A DNA stretch of 64,000 nt from NCBI RefSeq assembly GCF_009697225.1, contig NZ_WIND01000014.1:20010-84009 (forward strand). Direction: 5' to 3'. The stretch is from Halovulum marinum. Its GTDB lineage: Bacteria > Pseudomonadota > Alphaproteobacteria > Rhodobacterales > Rhodobacteraceae. A model generated the notes under the pieces. That model did no database searches. It saw only the letters and a list, made by a program, of their open reading frames with translations, and was not told the origin of the DNA. Below, in pieces: positions 36,234-45,549 of this stretch. Numbering within the stretch: position 1 is the first letter of the stretch; each line of letters opens with the position of its first letter. The position numbers and the translations under genes are program-made.

Positions 36234-36707
36234 CTAGTTCAACGGTCGATTGATCGCGGTGGTTCCCAGCAGCAGGTCGGGAAGGCCCTGGTTGTAGCGC
36301 GTCACCCAGATCGACACGGCGGTGCCGATCCAGCCGACCACCGAGGCCATCAGGAACATGAAGATGCCGGTGTGGACCGCGGCGATCACCGGCGTCAGGC
36401 GGTGGCCGTCGCAGCTGCGCAGCTCGATCCCCATCAGCATCATCCCGGGGGTGGCGGAACTGCCGGCGATCGTCAGCCAGCGGTACAGGAACGTCACCAG
36501 GAACAGGATCGCCGGAAACAGCGCGAAGCCCAGGCCCAGGGTCAGCAGGCCGATCGCCAGCGTCGCGACCACGGTCGCCAGCACGATGGCGGTGAAGTCG
36601 ATCAGCCACGCCACCAGGCGCTTGAGCGGCACGCCGTCATAGAACTGCGTGTCGTGCTCGGGGTGGGGAAGATCGTGAAGCGGGTGCATGCGTGCGAAGT
36701 GGTCCAT
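36234..36707 (-). CDS. RDD family membrane protein
   Basis: 157 residues. The N-terminal P-L-K-R-L-V-A-W-L-I-D-F-T-A-I-V gives the R...D of the RDD motif near residue 28-36, followed by three membrane spans (about 35-60, 60-85 and 110-135) and T-P-G-M-M-L-M-G-I-E-L between. Function of RDD proteins is generally unknown (transport or assembly). No Shine-Dalgarno is clear before the ATG at 36707; a start at 36689 (MHPLHD) is an alternative. It lies after DUF2852 on the same strand, separated by a strong hairpin. Confidence 0.82.
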   Translation of the reverse strand: MDHFARMHPLHDLPHPEHDTQFYDGVPLKRLVAWLIDFTAIVLATVVATLAIGLLTLGLGFALFPAILFLVTFLYRWLTIAGSSATPGMMLMGIELRSCDGHRLTPVIAAVHTGIFMFLMASVVGWIGTAVSIWVTRYNQGLPDLLLGTTAINRPLN

Positions 36708-36735
36708 GATCGACGTCTCTGGAGGATAAAGATCG

Positions 36736-36771
36736 GCCGGCGCCGCCCCAGGTTCAAGGGGCGGCGCCGGC
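36736..36771 (-). terminator. Strong hairpin between DUF2852 and RDD genes
   Basis: GCCGGCGCCGCCCC (36736-36749) and GGGGCGGCGCCGGC (36758-36771) form a perfect 14-bp stem with an 8-base loop. On the minus strand it is followed by CGATCTTTATCC, a weak T-rich tail. It probably ends most DUF2852 transcripts. Confidence 0.6.
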
Positions 36772-36781
36772 GATGCGGTGA

Positions 36782-37198
36782 TCAGGCCGGCTGCGGCGCG
36801 CCGGTGTCGGGCGCATCGTCGGCGTCGTTGCGCTGCCGGTCGCGGCTGCGGCGGGCGCGGTCGTCCATGAACTGGTCGAACTCGGCCTGGTCCTTCGCCT
36901 TGCGCAGCCGCTCCAGGAAGTCGGTGAAGGCGGCCTGCTCGTCCTCCAGCCGCTTCAGCGTCTCGTCGCGGTAGGCGTCGAAGGCGGTGTTGCCCGAGGT
37001 CCGGAAGCGGGCGCCGGTGGGGGACCATTTGCGGGCAGAACAGGACATGCGGTTGCTCCAGATCATGTAGACGAGAAGGGTCAGGCCCAGCGGCCAGAAC
37101 AGGATGAACGCGACCACCATGGTCGCGATCCACGCGCCCTTGCCCCGGGCGTCAAGCCAGGCTTCGGCTTCGCGGAAGTACCGTGAGACTGCGTGCAT
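36782..37198 (-). CDS. DUF2852 domain protein
   Basis: 138 residues starting MHAVSRYF, with GAGGT six bases upstream of the ATG at 37198. One or two N-terminal membrane spans (about 25-50, W-I-A-T-M-V-V-A-F-I-L-F-W-P-L-G) are followed by a charged helical part (Y-R-D-E-T-L-K-R-L-E-D-E-Q and E-F-D-Q-F-M-D-D) likely to form a coiled coil in the cytoplasm. This matches the DUF2852 family of alphaproteobacteria; function unknown. The promoter lies beside a palindromic operator candidate shared with the divergent patatin gene. Confidence 0.82.
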   Translation of the reverse strand: MHAVSRYFREAEAWLDARGKGAWIATMVVAFILFWPLGLTLLVYMIWSNRMSCSARKWSPTGARFRTSGNTAFDAYRDETLKRLEDEQAAFTDFLERLRKAKDQAEFDQFMDDRARRSRDRQRNDADDAPDTGAPQPA

Positions 37199-37212
37199 TT
37201 GGTGACCTCGCA

Positions 37213-37237
37213 ATGTAAATGTGTCTTACATTTACAT
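37213..37237. promoter_or_regulatory. Palindromic operator candidate between DUF2852 and patatin genes
   Basis: ATGTAAATG (37213-37221) and CATTTACAT (37229-37237) are perfect 9-bp arms with a 7-base spacer. The site is AT-rich in a 70% GC neighbourhood and sits 15 bases before the DUF2852 start and about 80 bases before the patatin start. It looks like a dimeric-repressor site (TetR/GntR/MarR type). Confidence 0.6.
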
Positions 37238-37315
37238 AGATCGGTGAGGGCGATCGCGGCTTCAAGAGGTGTGCGGAAAAAAACTGTGCACCGCGCGTCG
37301 CCGGGGCAGGATAGC

Positions 37316-39658
37316 ATGAATGGCCGGACATCGCGCGGGGGGATGGCGATGCAGTGGATACCGGACGCGGTGCGCGGGAACTGGGGGCGGGTGCGCCCGC
37401 TGTTCCACCGCCTGTACGTCTACCGGGCGCATGTCTCGATCGCGCTGGGCGTCAGCCTGGCGCTGGTGGCGACCGGCCAGCTGCGCGAGACGATGATCGT
37501 CAACGCCGAGTTCGTGGCGCTGCGGCTGGCGCAGATCTTCCCTGACGGCGACCCGGCGAAATTCGACGTCGGATCGCTGCGCGAGCTGCTGCTGCCCGGC
37601 ATCACCCTCGAGGAGCTGGCGCGCACCACCTGGCCGGCGCTGCTGGTGGCGTTCCTGCCGGTCTGGCTGACCCTGCTGGCCCGCGCGCGCCACGCCTTCG
37701 CGATCCGGCCGGTGCCGCCGCCGGGCCGGCTGATCACCGCGGTATGCTATCTGCCGCTGGCGGCGTTCGTGCTGACCCTGGGCCGGTTCGCGGTCTCGCC
37801 CGGCACCCATGCCGACTATGTGTCGGTCTATTGGCTGCTGCTGGCGCTGACGCTGGTTTCCGCCGGGCTCGCGGTGCTGGCCGACCGGCTGGCCCGGCGG
37901 CGCGACAGCCGCCGGCTGGCGGTGCGCCTTGGCGTCGGGCTGGCGGCGCTGACGCTGCTGGCGGTGGCGCTGCCGGGCTGGTTCGGGCAGACAGCCGGCG
38001 CGCTGCCGGTGGTGGTTCTGTTCGCCGCGGCGCTGGCGGCGGTGGCCAACACCGTCGGCTGGATCGAGGACGAGACCGGCGTGCCGGTGACGCTGCTGCT
38101 GCTGGGCTGGGTGGCGCTGGTCTCGGCGCTGGACTGGAACGACAACCACGAGATCCGGCTGGCCGCCGCGCCGGTGCCCGCGCATGTGCAGGCGCTCGAG
38201 GGCAGGCAGGCCAGCGGCCCCGAGGGCGCGGCGCAGCTGGAGCGGCTGTTCCGCGCCTGGCTGGCCTGCCGTCCGGACTATCTGCCGCCGGACCGGCGCG
38301 CGCCGGACACCGCGCCCTACCAGGTCTACCTGGTGGCGGCGCAGGGCGGCGGGCTGTACGCCGCCTACCAGTCGGCGGTGCTGCTGGCGGATCTGCAGGA
38401 CCGGAACCCGGGCTTCGCGGCGCGCGTGTTCGCGCTCAGCGGCGTCTCGGGCGGCGCGGTCGGGGTCGGCGTCTTCGCCAGCCTGGTGCGCGAGCGCGGC
38501 GTGCTGGCCCCGGCCGGCGACGGCCGCTGCGGCCGGCCGACGGCGGCGACCGAGGTGCCCGAGGGCAGCGCTGTGCGCGTCGTGCGCACCGCGCTGCGCC
38601 AGGACTTCCTGTCACCGATGGGCACGGCGCTGCTGTTTCCCGACCTGCTGGCGCGCTTCGCGTTCTGGCCGGTGGGGATCGCCGACCGCGCCCGCGTTGC
38701 CGAGCGCCGGCTGGCCGCCGCCTTCGACGCCGCGCTCGAGGCCGAAGGCATCGTGCCCGCGGGGCAGGGGCTGGAGACGCCGATCCTGGCGCACTGGCGG
38801 CCCGGGGGCGACGCGCCGATGCTGCTGCTGAACACCACCGACGTGGCGACCGGCACGCGGATGATCGCGTCCAGCCCGCTGACGGCGTTTCCGTCCGGAC
38901 GCGCGGTCACCTTCGCGCAGATGATGGGCTGCCGCGCCGGCGACGGCGCCTGCCGCGTGCCCTCGATCGCCGCCGCGTCGCTGCTCAGCGCGCGCTTCCC
39001 GCTGATCTCGCCGGCCGGGGCGGTGCGCCTGCCGAAGTGTACCGGCCAGCGCACGCGGCGCGAGTACTGCGACGCCGCGCCGGACGCGCCGCGGCCGAAG
39101 GCGCGCTTCGTCGACGGCGGCTACTACGAGAACTCGGGTCTGGACACGATTGCCGACCTGCTGGACGTGCTCAAGCCGCTGGAGACGCCGCTCGGGCTGG
39201 AGTTCGTGGTGCTGGCGTTCGACCTGGCGCAGCCGACCGAGCCGGTGCGCGCCTACGGGCTGGGCGAGCTGATGTCGCCGCTGCGGGCGTTCAACAACGC
39301 CCGTTCGGCGCGGACCCTGCCGGCGCGCGACCGGGTCCGCGCCCATGTCGCGCAGAACCTGATCCCGTTCAGCCTGGACATCCGCGAGCGCGGCTACACC
39401 CTGGGCTGGCTGCTGGCGACCGAGACCTTCTGCCGGATGGAGTACGACCTGGCGGTGGAACTGCCCTGCGAGGTGCGGATCACGCCGCGCAGCGGCGAGG
39501 ACGCCTTCGTGCACAACGAGAACCGGGTCAACCGCGGCGTGGTGATCGCCGACAACGACCCGCTGCGCAGCCTCGAGTCGGTGCTGGAGCAGCCCGGCGA
39601 TCCGGCGGACCTGCCGGCCCTGATGCAGAAGGTCGTGCCGCAGGCGGTCAGGCGCTGA
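37316..39658 (+). CDS. Membrane-anchored patatin-like phospholipase
   Basis: 780 residues from the ATG at 37316 (later ATGs at 37343 and 37349 are possible). The first 300 residues carry several hydrophobic spans and a cytoplasmic or periplasmic linker. The patatin domain follows: oxyanion loop A-Q-G-G-G-L-Y-A-A near 343-351, nucleophile elbow G-V-S-G-G (G-x-S-x-G) near 380, and the D-G-G motif (V-D-G-G-Y-Y-E-N-S-G) near 600 giving the catalytic Asp of the Ser-Asp dyad. It should hydrolyse acyl esters of membrane lipids. It is divergent from DUF2852 and convergent with tetR. The size and N-terminal membrane part distinguish it from short secreted patatins. Confidence 0.85.
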   Translation: MNGRTSRGGMAMQWIPDAVRGNWGRVRPLFHRLYVYRAHVSIALGVSLALVATGQLRETMIVNAEFVALRLAQIFPDGDPAKFDVGSLRELLLPGITLEELARTTWPALLVAFLPVWLTLLARARHAFAIRPVPPPGRLITAVCYLPLAAFVLTLGRFAVSPGTHADYVSVYWLLLALTLVSAGLAVLADRLARRRDSRRLAVRLGVGLAALTLLAVALPGWFGQTAGALPVVVLFAAALAAVANTVGWIEDETGVPVTLLLLGWVALVSALDWNDNHEIRLAAAPVPAHVQALEGRQASGPEGAAQLERLFRAWLACRPDYLPPDRRAPDTAPYQVYLVAAQGGGLYAAYQSAVLLADLQDRNPGFAARVFALSGVSGGAVGVGVFASLVRERGVLAPAGDGRCGRPTAATEVPEGSAVRVVRTALRQDFLSPMGTALLFPDLLARFAFWPVGIADRARVAERRLAAAFDAALEAEGIVPAGQGLETPILAHWRPGGDAPMLLLNTTDVATGTRMIASSPLTAFPSGRAVTFAQMMGCRAGDGACRVPSIAAASLLSARFPLISPAGAVRLPKCTGQRTRREYCDAAPDAPRPKARFVDGGYYENSGLDTIADLLDVLKPLETPLGLEFVVLAFDLAQPTEPVRAYGLGELMSPLRAFNNARSARTLPARDRVRAHVAQNLIPFSLDIRERGYTLGWLLATETFCRMEYDLAVELPCEVRITPRSGEDAFVHNENRVNRGVVIADNDPLRSLESVLEQPGDPADLPALMQKVVPQAVRR

Positions 39659-39688
39659 CCGGGCCCCGCCGCGCCCGGCAAGCCGGGG

Positions 39689-40324
39689 CTAGCGGTCGGG
39701 ATCGACCAGGCCCAGCCCGCGCAGGTAGATGCCGACGCCGGTCTCCAGCAGCTCCTCGGCGTCGAACGGGGTCTTGGAGCCGGGCTGCGAGCGCGCGAAC
39801 AGCTCGACCACGCCGTGCGACATCGCCCAGATGTGGTGGCTGATCATCGTCGCCGGCGGCCGCCGGTCGCGCGGCATCCGCGCGATCAGCGCCTCGGCGG
39901 CGCGGGTCATCACCGTGAAGGCGCGGTCGGCGGCCAGCTTCAGCTCCGGGTTGGCGGCGATGCCGACGCCGCTTTCGAACATGGTGATGTAGTAGCCGGG
40001 GAACTTGCGCGCGAACGCCAGGTAGGCGCGCCCGGTCGCCTCGAACCCCGCCAGCGGCGAGCCGGGGGCGGTGGCGAAGGCATGCTCCAGCAGGTCGCCG
40101 AACATCTCGAAACCCTCGCGGGCGGCCTCCTCGATGATCTCCTCGCGGTTCTTGAAGTGGCGGTAGGGCGCGCCCGGGCTGACCCCGGCGCGGCGCGCGG
40201 CCTCGGCCACGGTGAAGCCGTAGGGCCCTTTCTCGACCACCAGTTCCAGCACCGCGTCGACCAGCGCGCGGCGCAGGTTGCCGTGGTGATAGCCGCGGCG
40301 CGAGGTGGTCTGGTCGCTGGCCAT
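39689..40324 (-). CDS. TetR/AcrR-family regulator
   Basis: 211 residues. The N-terminal helix-turn-helix (about 15-60, G-F-T-V-A-E-A-A-R-R-A-G-V-S-P-G-A-P-Y-R) is followed by an all-helical ligand domain with the W-H-G-like I-W-A-M-S-H-G-V-V-E segment near 168-177 (TetR_C WHG type). It ends the minus-strand run metA-hydrolase-ppk2-tetR and converges on the patatin gene, so it may control either. The palindrome at 37213-37237 is a candidate target. Confidence 0.92.
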   Translation of the reverse strand: MASDQTTSRRGYHHGNLRRALVDAVLELVVEKGPYGFTVAEAARRAGVSPGAPYRHFKNREEIIEEAAREGFEMFGDLLEHAFATAPGSPLAGFEATGRAYLAFARKFPGYYITMFESGVGIAANPELKLAADRAFTVMTRAAEALIARMPRDRRPPATMISHHIWAMSHGVVELFARSQPGSKTPFDAEELLETGVGIYLRGLGLVDPDR

Positions 40325-40375
40325 GTCAGGCCGGTCGGCCCGCGGCGGCGGGCGGGGCAGGGACGCGGGGCGCGC

Positions 40376-41251
40376 TCATACCATCCCCATCTCGGACGGC
40401 GTGCCGCAGATCTTCGGGTCCGGCGCGTCGACCTCCAGCCCCGGCACCGGCAGCCGCGACAGCACCGCGCGGATCGCCGCCAGGCGCGCGCGCTTCTTGT
40501 CGTCCGAGCGCACCACCGTCCACGGCGCCTCGGGGCTGTCGCTGGCGACGAAGGTCTGGGTGATCGCCTGGGTGTACTCGTCCCACAGCGCCAGCCCCTT
40601 GACGTCGATCCCGGACAGCTTCCAGTGCTTCAGCGGGTCCTTCTCGCGCTTCAGGAACCGCTTCAGCTGCTCGGCGCGGCCGACGGTCAGCCACAGCTTG
40701 ATCAGGTGGATGCCGTCGCCGGCCAGCATCGCCTCGAAATCGTTGACCTGCGCGAAGAAGCGCGCGCGCTCCTCGTCGGTGCAGAAGCCGAACACCTTCT
40801 CGACCACGCCGCGGTTGTACCAGGAGCGGTCGAAGAAGGCGATCTGCCCGGCCGCGGGCAGGTGCGCGACGTAGCGCTGGAAATACCATTGCCCGCGCTC
40901 GACGTCCGACGGCTTGGACAGCGCCACGACATGCGCGACGCGCGGGTTGAGGTTCTCGCGGAAGCGCTTGATGGTGCCGCCCTTGCCGGCGGCGTCGCGG
41001 CCCTCGAACACCACCGCGACGCGCGCGCCGGTGCTCTGCGCCCAGATCTGCGTGCGCATCAGCGCGATCTGCAGCGCCTCCATCTGCCGCTCGTAGTCGT
41101 CGCGGTCGATCTCGCAGTCGTAGGGATAGTCCGGGTCGAGGATCTCGTCCTTGCCGGCGGTCTCGATCCGCTTGCGCACCGCCTTCGGCGCCTCCTTCTC
41201 GAAGTAGCGGCTGATGGCGGCGTCGAACGGCTTGTCGAAGTCGTCGGTCAT
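40376..41251 (-). CDS. ppk2: Polyphosphate kinase 2
   Basis: 291 residues (ATG at 41251 has AGGGA six bases upstream; an ATG six bases earlier is also possible). Class I PPK2 with Walker A-like [11 protein letters not shown] near 83-93, the Walker B/lid [10 protein letters not shown] near 143-152, and [15 protein letters not shown] near 200. It interconverts polyphosphate and nucleoside triphosphates. It follows the lipoprotein hydrolase gene by about 57 bases and lies before tetR. Confidence 0.95.
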   Translation of the reverse strand: MTDDFDKPFDAAISRYFEKEAPKAVRKRIETAGKDEILDPDYPYDCEIDRDDYERQMEALQIALMRTQIWAQSTGARVAVVFEGRDAAGKGGTIKRFRENLNPRVAHVVALSKPSDVERGQWYFQRYVAHLPAAGQIAFFDRSWYNRGVVEKVFGFCTDEERARFFAQVNDFEAMLAGDGIHLIKLWLTVGRAEQLKRFLKREKDPLKHWKLSGIDVKGLALWDEYTQAITQTFVASDSPEAPWTVVRSDDKKRARLAAIRAVLSRLPVPGLEVDAPDPKICGTPSEMGMV

Positions 41252-41308
41252 GAACATTCCCTGCTGGCGGCCCGGCGGAGGATAGGCCGCCGCGCCCGGC
41301 AGGGCAAC

Positions 41309-42250
41309 TCAGAGCCGGGCGTTCAGCCGCGCCAGCGCGGCGGCGACCGCGCCGGTGGCGACGTGGTGCGGCATGTGGCCGATGCCGGCCAGCCGGTCGT
41401 AGCGCACGTCCGGCAGCTGCCGCGCCAGCAGGTCCGAGTGGATCGCCGCGCCGACCACCTCGTCGGCGTCGCCGTGCACCAGCTCCACCGGCATCCGCAG
41501 CGTGCCGTAGCGCGGCACCATGCGCCGGATGTGGCCCTTCAGCCGGGTCAGGTCGCGGGCGTTGGCGCGCAGCGTCTCGGGGCGCAGCGCCAGCCGCGCG
41601 CCGATCTGCTCGGCATAGCCGGGCGGCGGCGACTGCGGCGCGAACACCCGGGCGATGGCGCCCTTCACCGCGTCCTCGCCGACCAGACCGGGGGCGAGCC
41701 CGGCGAAGAGCGGCCCGGTCACCGGGTTCGCGGCCAGCTCGTAGACCAGCCCGACACCGCCGTCCCACACCTGGCTGGGGGCGGCGATCGCCAGCAGCCC
41801 GCTGACGCTGTCCGGCGCGTCCAGCGCCCAGGCCAGCGCCACCGAGCCGCCGTAGGAATGGCCGACCAGATGCGCCCGGCCGAAGCCCAGCTTCGCCGCC
41901 GCGGCGCGCATCAGCCGGGCCTGCACGAACGGGTCGCTGCCGCCGCGCGCCGGCCGCTCGGAAAAGCCCAGGCCGGGGCGGTCGAACAGCAGCAGCGTGT
42001 TGCTGCGCGCCAGCGTCTCGGCCGGGCCGATGGTCCAGTCGCGCATGTTGCCGCTGGCGCCGTGGATCACCACCGCCTTGGGGCCGCGGCCCATGGTGCG
42101 GTAGTGCAGGCGCAGGCCCTCGACCTCGACGAACTCGCCGCGCGCGGCGGCGGCGTCCGGGGCCGCGCCGCGCCCGCCGGTGCAGGCGGCAAGCAGTCCC
42201 GCGCCCAGCGCGGCGGCGGCGCCCAGGGCGCGGCGGCGGTCAGGCCGCAC
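41309..42250 (-). CDS. Alpha/beta hydrolase, predicted lipoprotein
   Basis: 313 residues from a GTG start at 42250 that overlaps the metA stop by 11 bases. The N-terminus [22 protein letters not shown] ends in a lipobox (L-A-A-C, C near residue 22). The hydrolase fold shows the oxyanion segment V-I-H-G-A-S-G-N near 62, the nucleophile elbow G-H-S-Y-G-G near 128 and the C-terminal H in G-I-G-H-M near 287, with D in H-G-D-A-D near 258. Substrate unknown. Translationally coupled to metA, unusual for a secreted hydrolase. Confidence 0.85.
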   Translation of the reverse strand: MRPDRRRALGAAAALGAGLLAACTGGRGAAPDAAAARGEFVEVEGLRLHYRTMGRGPKAVVIHGASGNMRDWTIGPAETLARSNTLLLFDRPGLGFSERPARGGSDPFVQARLMRAAAAKLGFGRAHLVGHSYGGSVALAWALDAPDSVSGLLAIAAPSQVWDGGVGLVYELAANPVTGPLFAGLAPGLVGEDAVKGAIARVFAPQSPPPGYAEQIGARLALRPETLRANARDLTRLKGHIRRMVPRYGTLRMPVELVHGDADEVVGAAIHSDLLARQLPDVRYDRLAGIGHMPHHVATGAVAAALARLNARL

Positions 42251-43160
42251 CGATGTCGTCCAGCGCGTAGGGGGTGGTCTGGTAGATCTGGTTGACCCAG
42301 TTGCCGTACAGCAGGTGGCCGTGCGAGCGCCAGCGGTTCTCGGGCGTGCGCGCCGGATCGTTGCCGGGGAAATAGTTCACCGGCGGCTCGATCCTTTCGC
42401 CGCCGGCGACGTCGCGGTCGTACTCCTGCTTCAGCGTGTCGCTGTCGTACTCGAGGTGGTTGAACATGTAGAGCGCCCGGTGCGCCGGATCGTCCACCAG
42501 GCAGGGGCCGACCTCGTCGGACTGCATCAGGATCTCGAGATCCGGGTTGGCGCGGATGTCCGACACGCGCATTTCGGTCCAGCGGCTGACCGGCACCACG
42601 AAATCGTCCGAGAAGCCGCGCAGATAGGGCGAGGCCGGCGCCAGGTTGCGGTGCCGGAAACAGCCGAACGCCTTGCGCGCCAGCCGGTCCTTGTGCACAC
42701 CGTGAAAGTGGTTGAGCATCGCCATGCCGCCCCAGCACACGCCCATGGTGTGGTGCACGTTGGTCTGGGTCCAGTCGAAGATCTCGCGCAGCTCGTCGTA
42801 GTAGGTCACGTCGCCGAACTCGAGATGCTCGATCGGCGCGCCGGTGATGATCAGCCCGTCGAACTTGCGGTGCTTCATCTCCTGGAACGGGTGGTAGAAC
42901 GCCTCCATGTGCTCGGCCGAGGTGTTCCGCGTCTCGTGGTGCGACATGCGGATCAGGCTCAGGTCGATCTGCAGCGGCGTCGCGCCGATCACCCGCGCGA
43001 ACTGGGTCTCGGTCAGCGCCTTCTTCGGCATCAGGTTCAGCAGCGCGATCTGCATCGGGCGGATGTCCTGGCGCGCGGCGCGGTCCTCGGTCATCACCAT
43101 CACGCCTTCGCGCTCGAGCACGTCGAAGGCGGGCAGGTCTGACGGGATCTTGATCGGCAT
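42240..43160 (-). CDS. metA: Homoserine O-acyltransferase, predicted acetyl-CoA-specific
   Basis: 306-residue MetA-fold enzyme of methionine synthesis, catalysing acyl transfer to homoserine. The catalytic cysteine is C142 (G-V-C-W-G-G). Residue 111, which distinguishes succinyl- from acetyl-CoA users (Gly in E. coli, Glu in acetyl-using B. cereus MetA), is glutamate here (T-G-A-P-I-E-H-L), so acetyl-CoA is predicted. The ATG at 43160 is chosen ([11 protein letters not shown] is the family start). It lies 30 bases after the ATPase gene and overlaps the hydrolase gene. No SAM riboswitch is seen upstream. Confidence 0.94.
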   Translation of the reverse strand: MPIKIPSDLPAFDVLEREGVMVMTEDRAARQDIRPMQIALLNLMPKKALTETQFARVIGATPLQIDLSLIRMSHHETRNTSAEHMEAFYHPFQEMKHRKFDGLIITGAPIEHLEFGDVTYYDELREIFDWTQTNVHHTMGVCWGGMAMLNHFHGVHKDRLARKAFGCFRHRNLAPASPYLRGFSDDFVVPVSRWTEMRVSDIRANPDLEILMQSDEVGPCLVDDPAHRALYMFNHLEYDSDTLKQEYDRDVAGGERIEPPVNYFPGNDPARTPENRWRSHGHLLYGNWVNQIYQTTPYALDDIGAA

Positions 43161-43190
43161 CGGCGGTCCGGGTCTGCTGTGCAAGGGTCC

Positions 43191-44066
43191 TTACATCGCG
43201 GCTTTGCCGCCCGAGGGCAAGGCCCGGGCGATCAGCCGCTCGAAATCGTGAGCGCTGCTTACCTGCGCGATGTCCTCGGCCTCGACGGTCACGCCCCAGC
43301 GCTCGGCGATCGCGGCGTAGATCGGCAGCCGGTGCTCCAGCAGCCGGCGGAAGCCCCAGCGGATGAACGCGTCCGGATCGACCCGCGCCTCGGCCACGCC
43401 CTCGGCGGCAAGATACTCGGCCCAGATCGCGCGCAGGAAGTCCTCCTGGTAGTACATCGGCTTCGGGGCGCGGTCGAACCGCGCCGCCAGCGCCTCGACA
43501 TGCGCCTCGGTGCCGCGGATCCAGACCGGCAGGATCTTCGCGCTCAGCGGCTGCAGCACCGGATCCTCGGGATCGTCCGGGTCGACCACCTCGCACAGGC
43601 TGCCCGAGGTGTCGCAGACGAAATGCGAATAGCCATAGATCGCCTCGGCCTTGTCGGCGAAGGCCAGCGCGTCCAGCGTCGCGGCGATCTCGGCCTCGCG
43701 GTGCAGGCGCTGGCGGCGGACGTATTCCTCGAACGGGATGCCGCCCTTGTCCGGATCGCCCGGCTTGCCGAGATAGGTCGACAGCGGCGACAGGTTCTTG
43801 AACGTCAGGTTCGAGGCGATGTAGATCGAATCCGACATCAGCAGCTCGCGCAGGAACGGGTTGCGCATCGCCTCGCGCTTGAAGTTGTCGACGATGTGCT
43901 CGCCCATGTAGCGCGTGCCGATGCGGAAATCGACCGAGTAGTGGAACCACGCGCCGCCCTCGCGCAGCAGGTTCGAGACATGCGTCTTGCCGAGTCCGGA
44001 CATGCCGAACAGCGCCACCCGCCTGCGTGGGGCGTCCAGCCAGTCTTGTGCGGTGCGATAGCTCAT
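43191..44066 (-). CDS. P-loop ATPase of unknown function
   Basis: 291 residues from ATG 44066. The P-loop G-M-S-G-L-G-K-T-H lies at about 21-29. Later features include R-I-G-T-R-Y-M-G-E-H near 50, Y-S-H-F-V-C-D-T-S-G-S-L near 147 and Y-Y-Q-E-D-F-L near 207. It is similar in layout to conserved Rhodobacterales ATPases next to metA, but I do not recognise a function. Located 30 bases upstream of metA and probably in one operon with it. Confidence 0.75.
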   Translation of the reverse strand: MSYRTAQDWLDAPRRRVALFGMSGLGKTHVSNLLREGGAWFHYSVDFRIGTRYMGEHIVDNFKREAMRNPFLRELLMSDSIYIASNLTFKNLSPLSTYLGKPGDPDKGGIPFEEYVRRQRLHREAEIAATLDALAFADKAEAIYGYSHFVCDTSGSLCEVVDPDDPEDPVLQPLSAKILPVWIRGTEAHVEALAARFDRAPKPMYYQEDFLRAIWAEYLAAEGVAEARVDPDAFIRWGFRRLLEHRLPIYAAIAERWGVTVEAEDIAQVSSAHDFERLIARALPSGGKAAM

Positions 44067-44137
44067 CTGCGGCTCGTGTTCCGGGGGGGATCGGGGCCCA
44101 TGCCTAGCCCCGCCCGCGCCGCTCCGCAAATGCAAAA

Positions 44138-44163
44138 CGCCCGCCGGCGGCGGCCGGCGGGCG
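44138..44163 (-). terminator. Intrinsic terminator of the FadL-type gene
   Basis: On the minus strand CGCCCGCCGG (44163-44154) pairs with CCGGCGGGCG (44147-44138) and is followed by TTTTGCATTTGC. It lies about 35 bases past the stop at 44196. Confidence 0.8.
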
Positions 44164-44195
44164 GTTCGGGCGAACGGGCCGAGCGGAACGCCGGC

Positions 44196-45293
44196 TCAGA
44201 AATACCAGCCGATGCGGACCCCGGCGGCGATCGCGCTGCCGTCGTCGAACGCGGTGCCGGCGAAGTTTTCCGCCTCGCCCAGCGAGATGTAGCTGAGGCC
44301 GCCGGTGATCTTGGTGTTCTCGTAGGTGTAGGTCGCCGACAGGCCGACCGACCAGCGCCCGTCGACCGGGCCCAGGGTGGTCAGCGTGGTGTCGGACGCC
44401 GGCTCCCAGCTGCCCTGTACCGCGCCCGACCAGTTCTCGTTGAACTTGCGGCCCACGCCCAGGGTGTAGGTGATCCAGTCCTCCTCGTAGTCCACCAGCG
44501 GCGCGCCGACCGCGGCGGTGAACACCGGCGGCGCGATCGAGAACTCGGACCAGTCGACCCAGCGCACCGAGCCGAACAGCAGCGTGTCCTCCATGATCCC
44601 GGTCTGGAACTCAAGGTTCACCGACTGCGGGGTGGCGATGTCGGTCGAGGTGCTGCTGACCGCGGCGCCGTTGGTTTCGGTGGTGCTCAGGTCGTGCTCG
44701 ATCTCGGAATAGTAGGTCAGCGCCACGCGCAGCGCGATGTCCTCGCGCTCGTAGGCGACGCCGCCCATGAAGCCGAAGCCGAAGTCGCCCTCGGCGTCGA
44801 CCTGGTAGGGGCCCGCCAGACCCAGCGCCGCGCCGAACGGAAAGAACGCCACCGCTTCGATATACTGGCCGACCACGCCGCCGTAGGCGGTGATGTTCGG
44901 CGTCACCTCGTAGCTGACGATCCCGGTCAGCGCATAGGAATCCAGGTCCGCCGCGGTGCCGGAATAGCCCGAACCGGCGACCACCGGATACTCGGTGTCC
45001 ACGCCCCAGGGCGTGCCCAGCGTCAGCGCGTACGAGATGCGGTCGGTCAGGTCGGCCTTGTAGGCGATGTCGAAGGATGCGAAGTGCTGCAGCAGATCGC
45101 CGGTCGAGCCCGCCGGCGACAGCAGGCCGCCCTCGCCGGACAGGTCGGGCGAGACCAGCGTCGCCGACAGTTCGAAATAGCGCCCGTCCTCGAACAGGAC
45201 GCGGGGTGACGGCGCTGTGCGCTCGATGCCCGCCGCGTACGCGGACAGGGCCGAGCCAGCCACGAAGGCGGCCGTGAGGGCAATTCGAGTCAT
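44196..45293 (-). CDS. OmpP1/FadL-family outer-membrane transport protein
   Basis: 365 residues from ATG 45293 (TTG at 45299 is two codons earlier and closer to GGAGGA). Signal peptide residues 1-20 (MTRIALTAAFVAGSALSAYA). The mature start A-G-I-E-R-T-A-P-S-P-R-V-L-F-E-D-G-R-Y-F-E-L matches the FadL-like hatch region, followed by many amphipathic beta strands. The protein ends in G-W-Y-F, with a terminal aromatic residue required for barrel insertion. It should take up hydrophobic compounds across the outer membrane. Monocistronic with its own terminator. Confidence 0.9.
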   Translation of the reverse strand: MTRIALTAAFVAGSALSAYAAGIERTAPSPRVLFEDGRYFELSATLVSPDLSGEGGLLSPAGSTGDLLQHFASFDIAYKADLTDRISYALTLGTPWGVDTEYPVVAGSGYSGTAADLDSYALTGIVSYEVTPNITAYGGVVGQYIEAVAFFPFGAALGLAGPYQVDAEGDFGFGFMGGVAYEREDIALRVALTYYSEIEHDLSTTETNGAAVSSTSTDIATPQSVNLEFQTGIMEDTLLFGSVRWVDWSEFSIAPPVFTAAVGAPLVDYEEDWITYTLGVGRKFNENWSGAVQGSWEPASDTTLTTLGPVDGRWSVGLSATYTYENTKITGGLSYISLGEAENFAGTAFDDGSAIAAGVRIGWYF

Positions 45294-45549
45294 GGTCAAG
45301 GGCTCCTCCCGGATACGGCTTGCTCGCCGAATTTCACGATTTCGGAAGTAATAGCCCCGGGAGTATACGACGGATCAATCACTGACGCCGCGTCAATCTC
45401 AGGTTGACCCGGCGTACTGTGACCCGCAGGCGTCAGATGCCGGATCGGCAGGTCCGTGCGGCGGGAACCGGACGCCGGACGGGCGTTCCGTCCGGCGCAG
45501 ACATGTCGCTATGCCGGGCGCGCCGGGGTGCGGCGCGCCGGGCAGGACC

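Noticed and set aside
43161..43190. SAM riboswitch upstream of metA
   Set aside because: metA follows the ATPase gene by only 30 bases, leaving no room, and no SAM-II-type element is visible.
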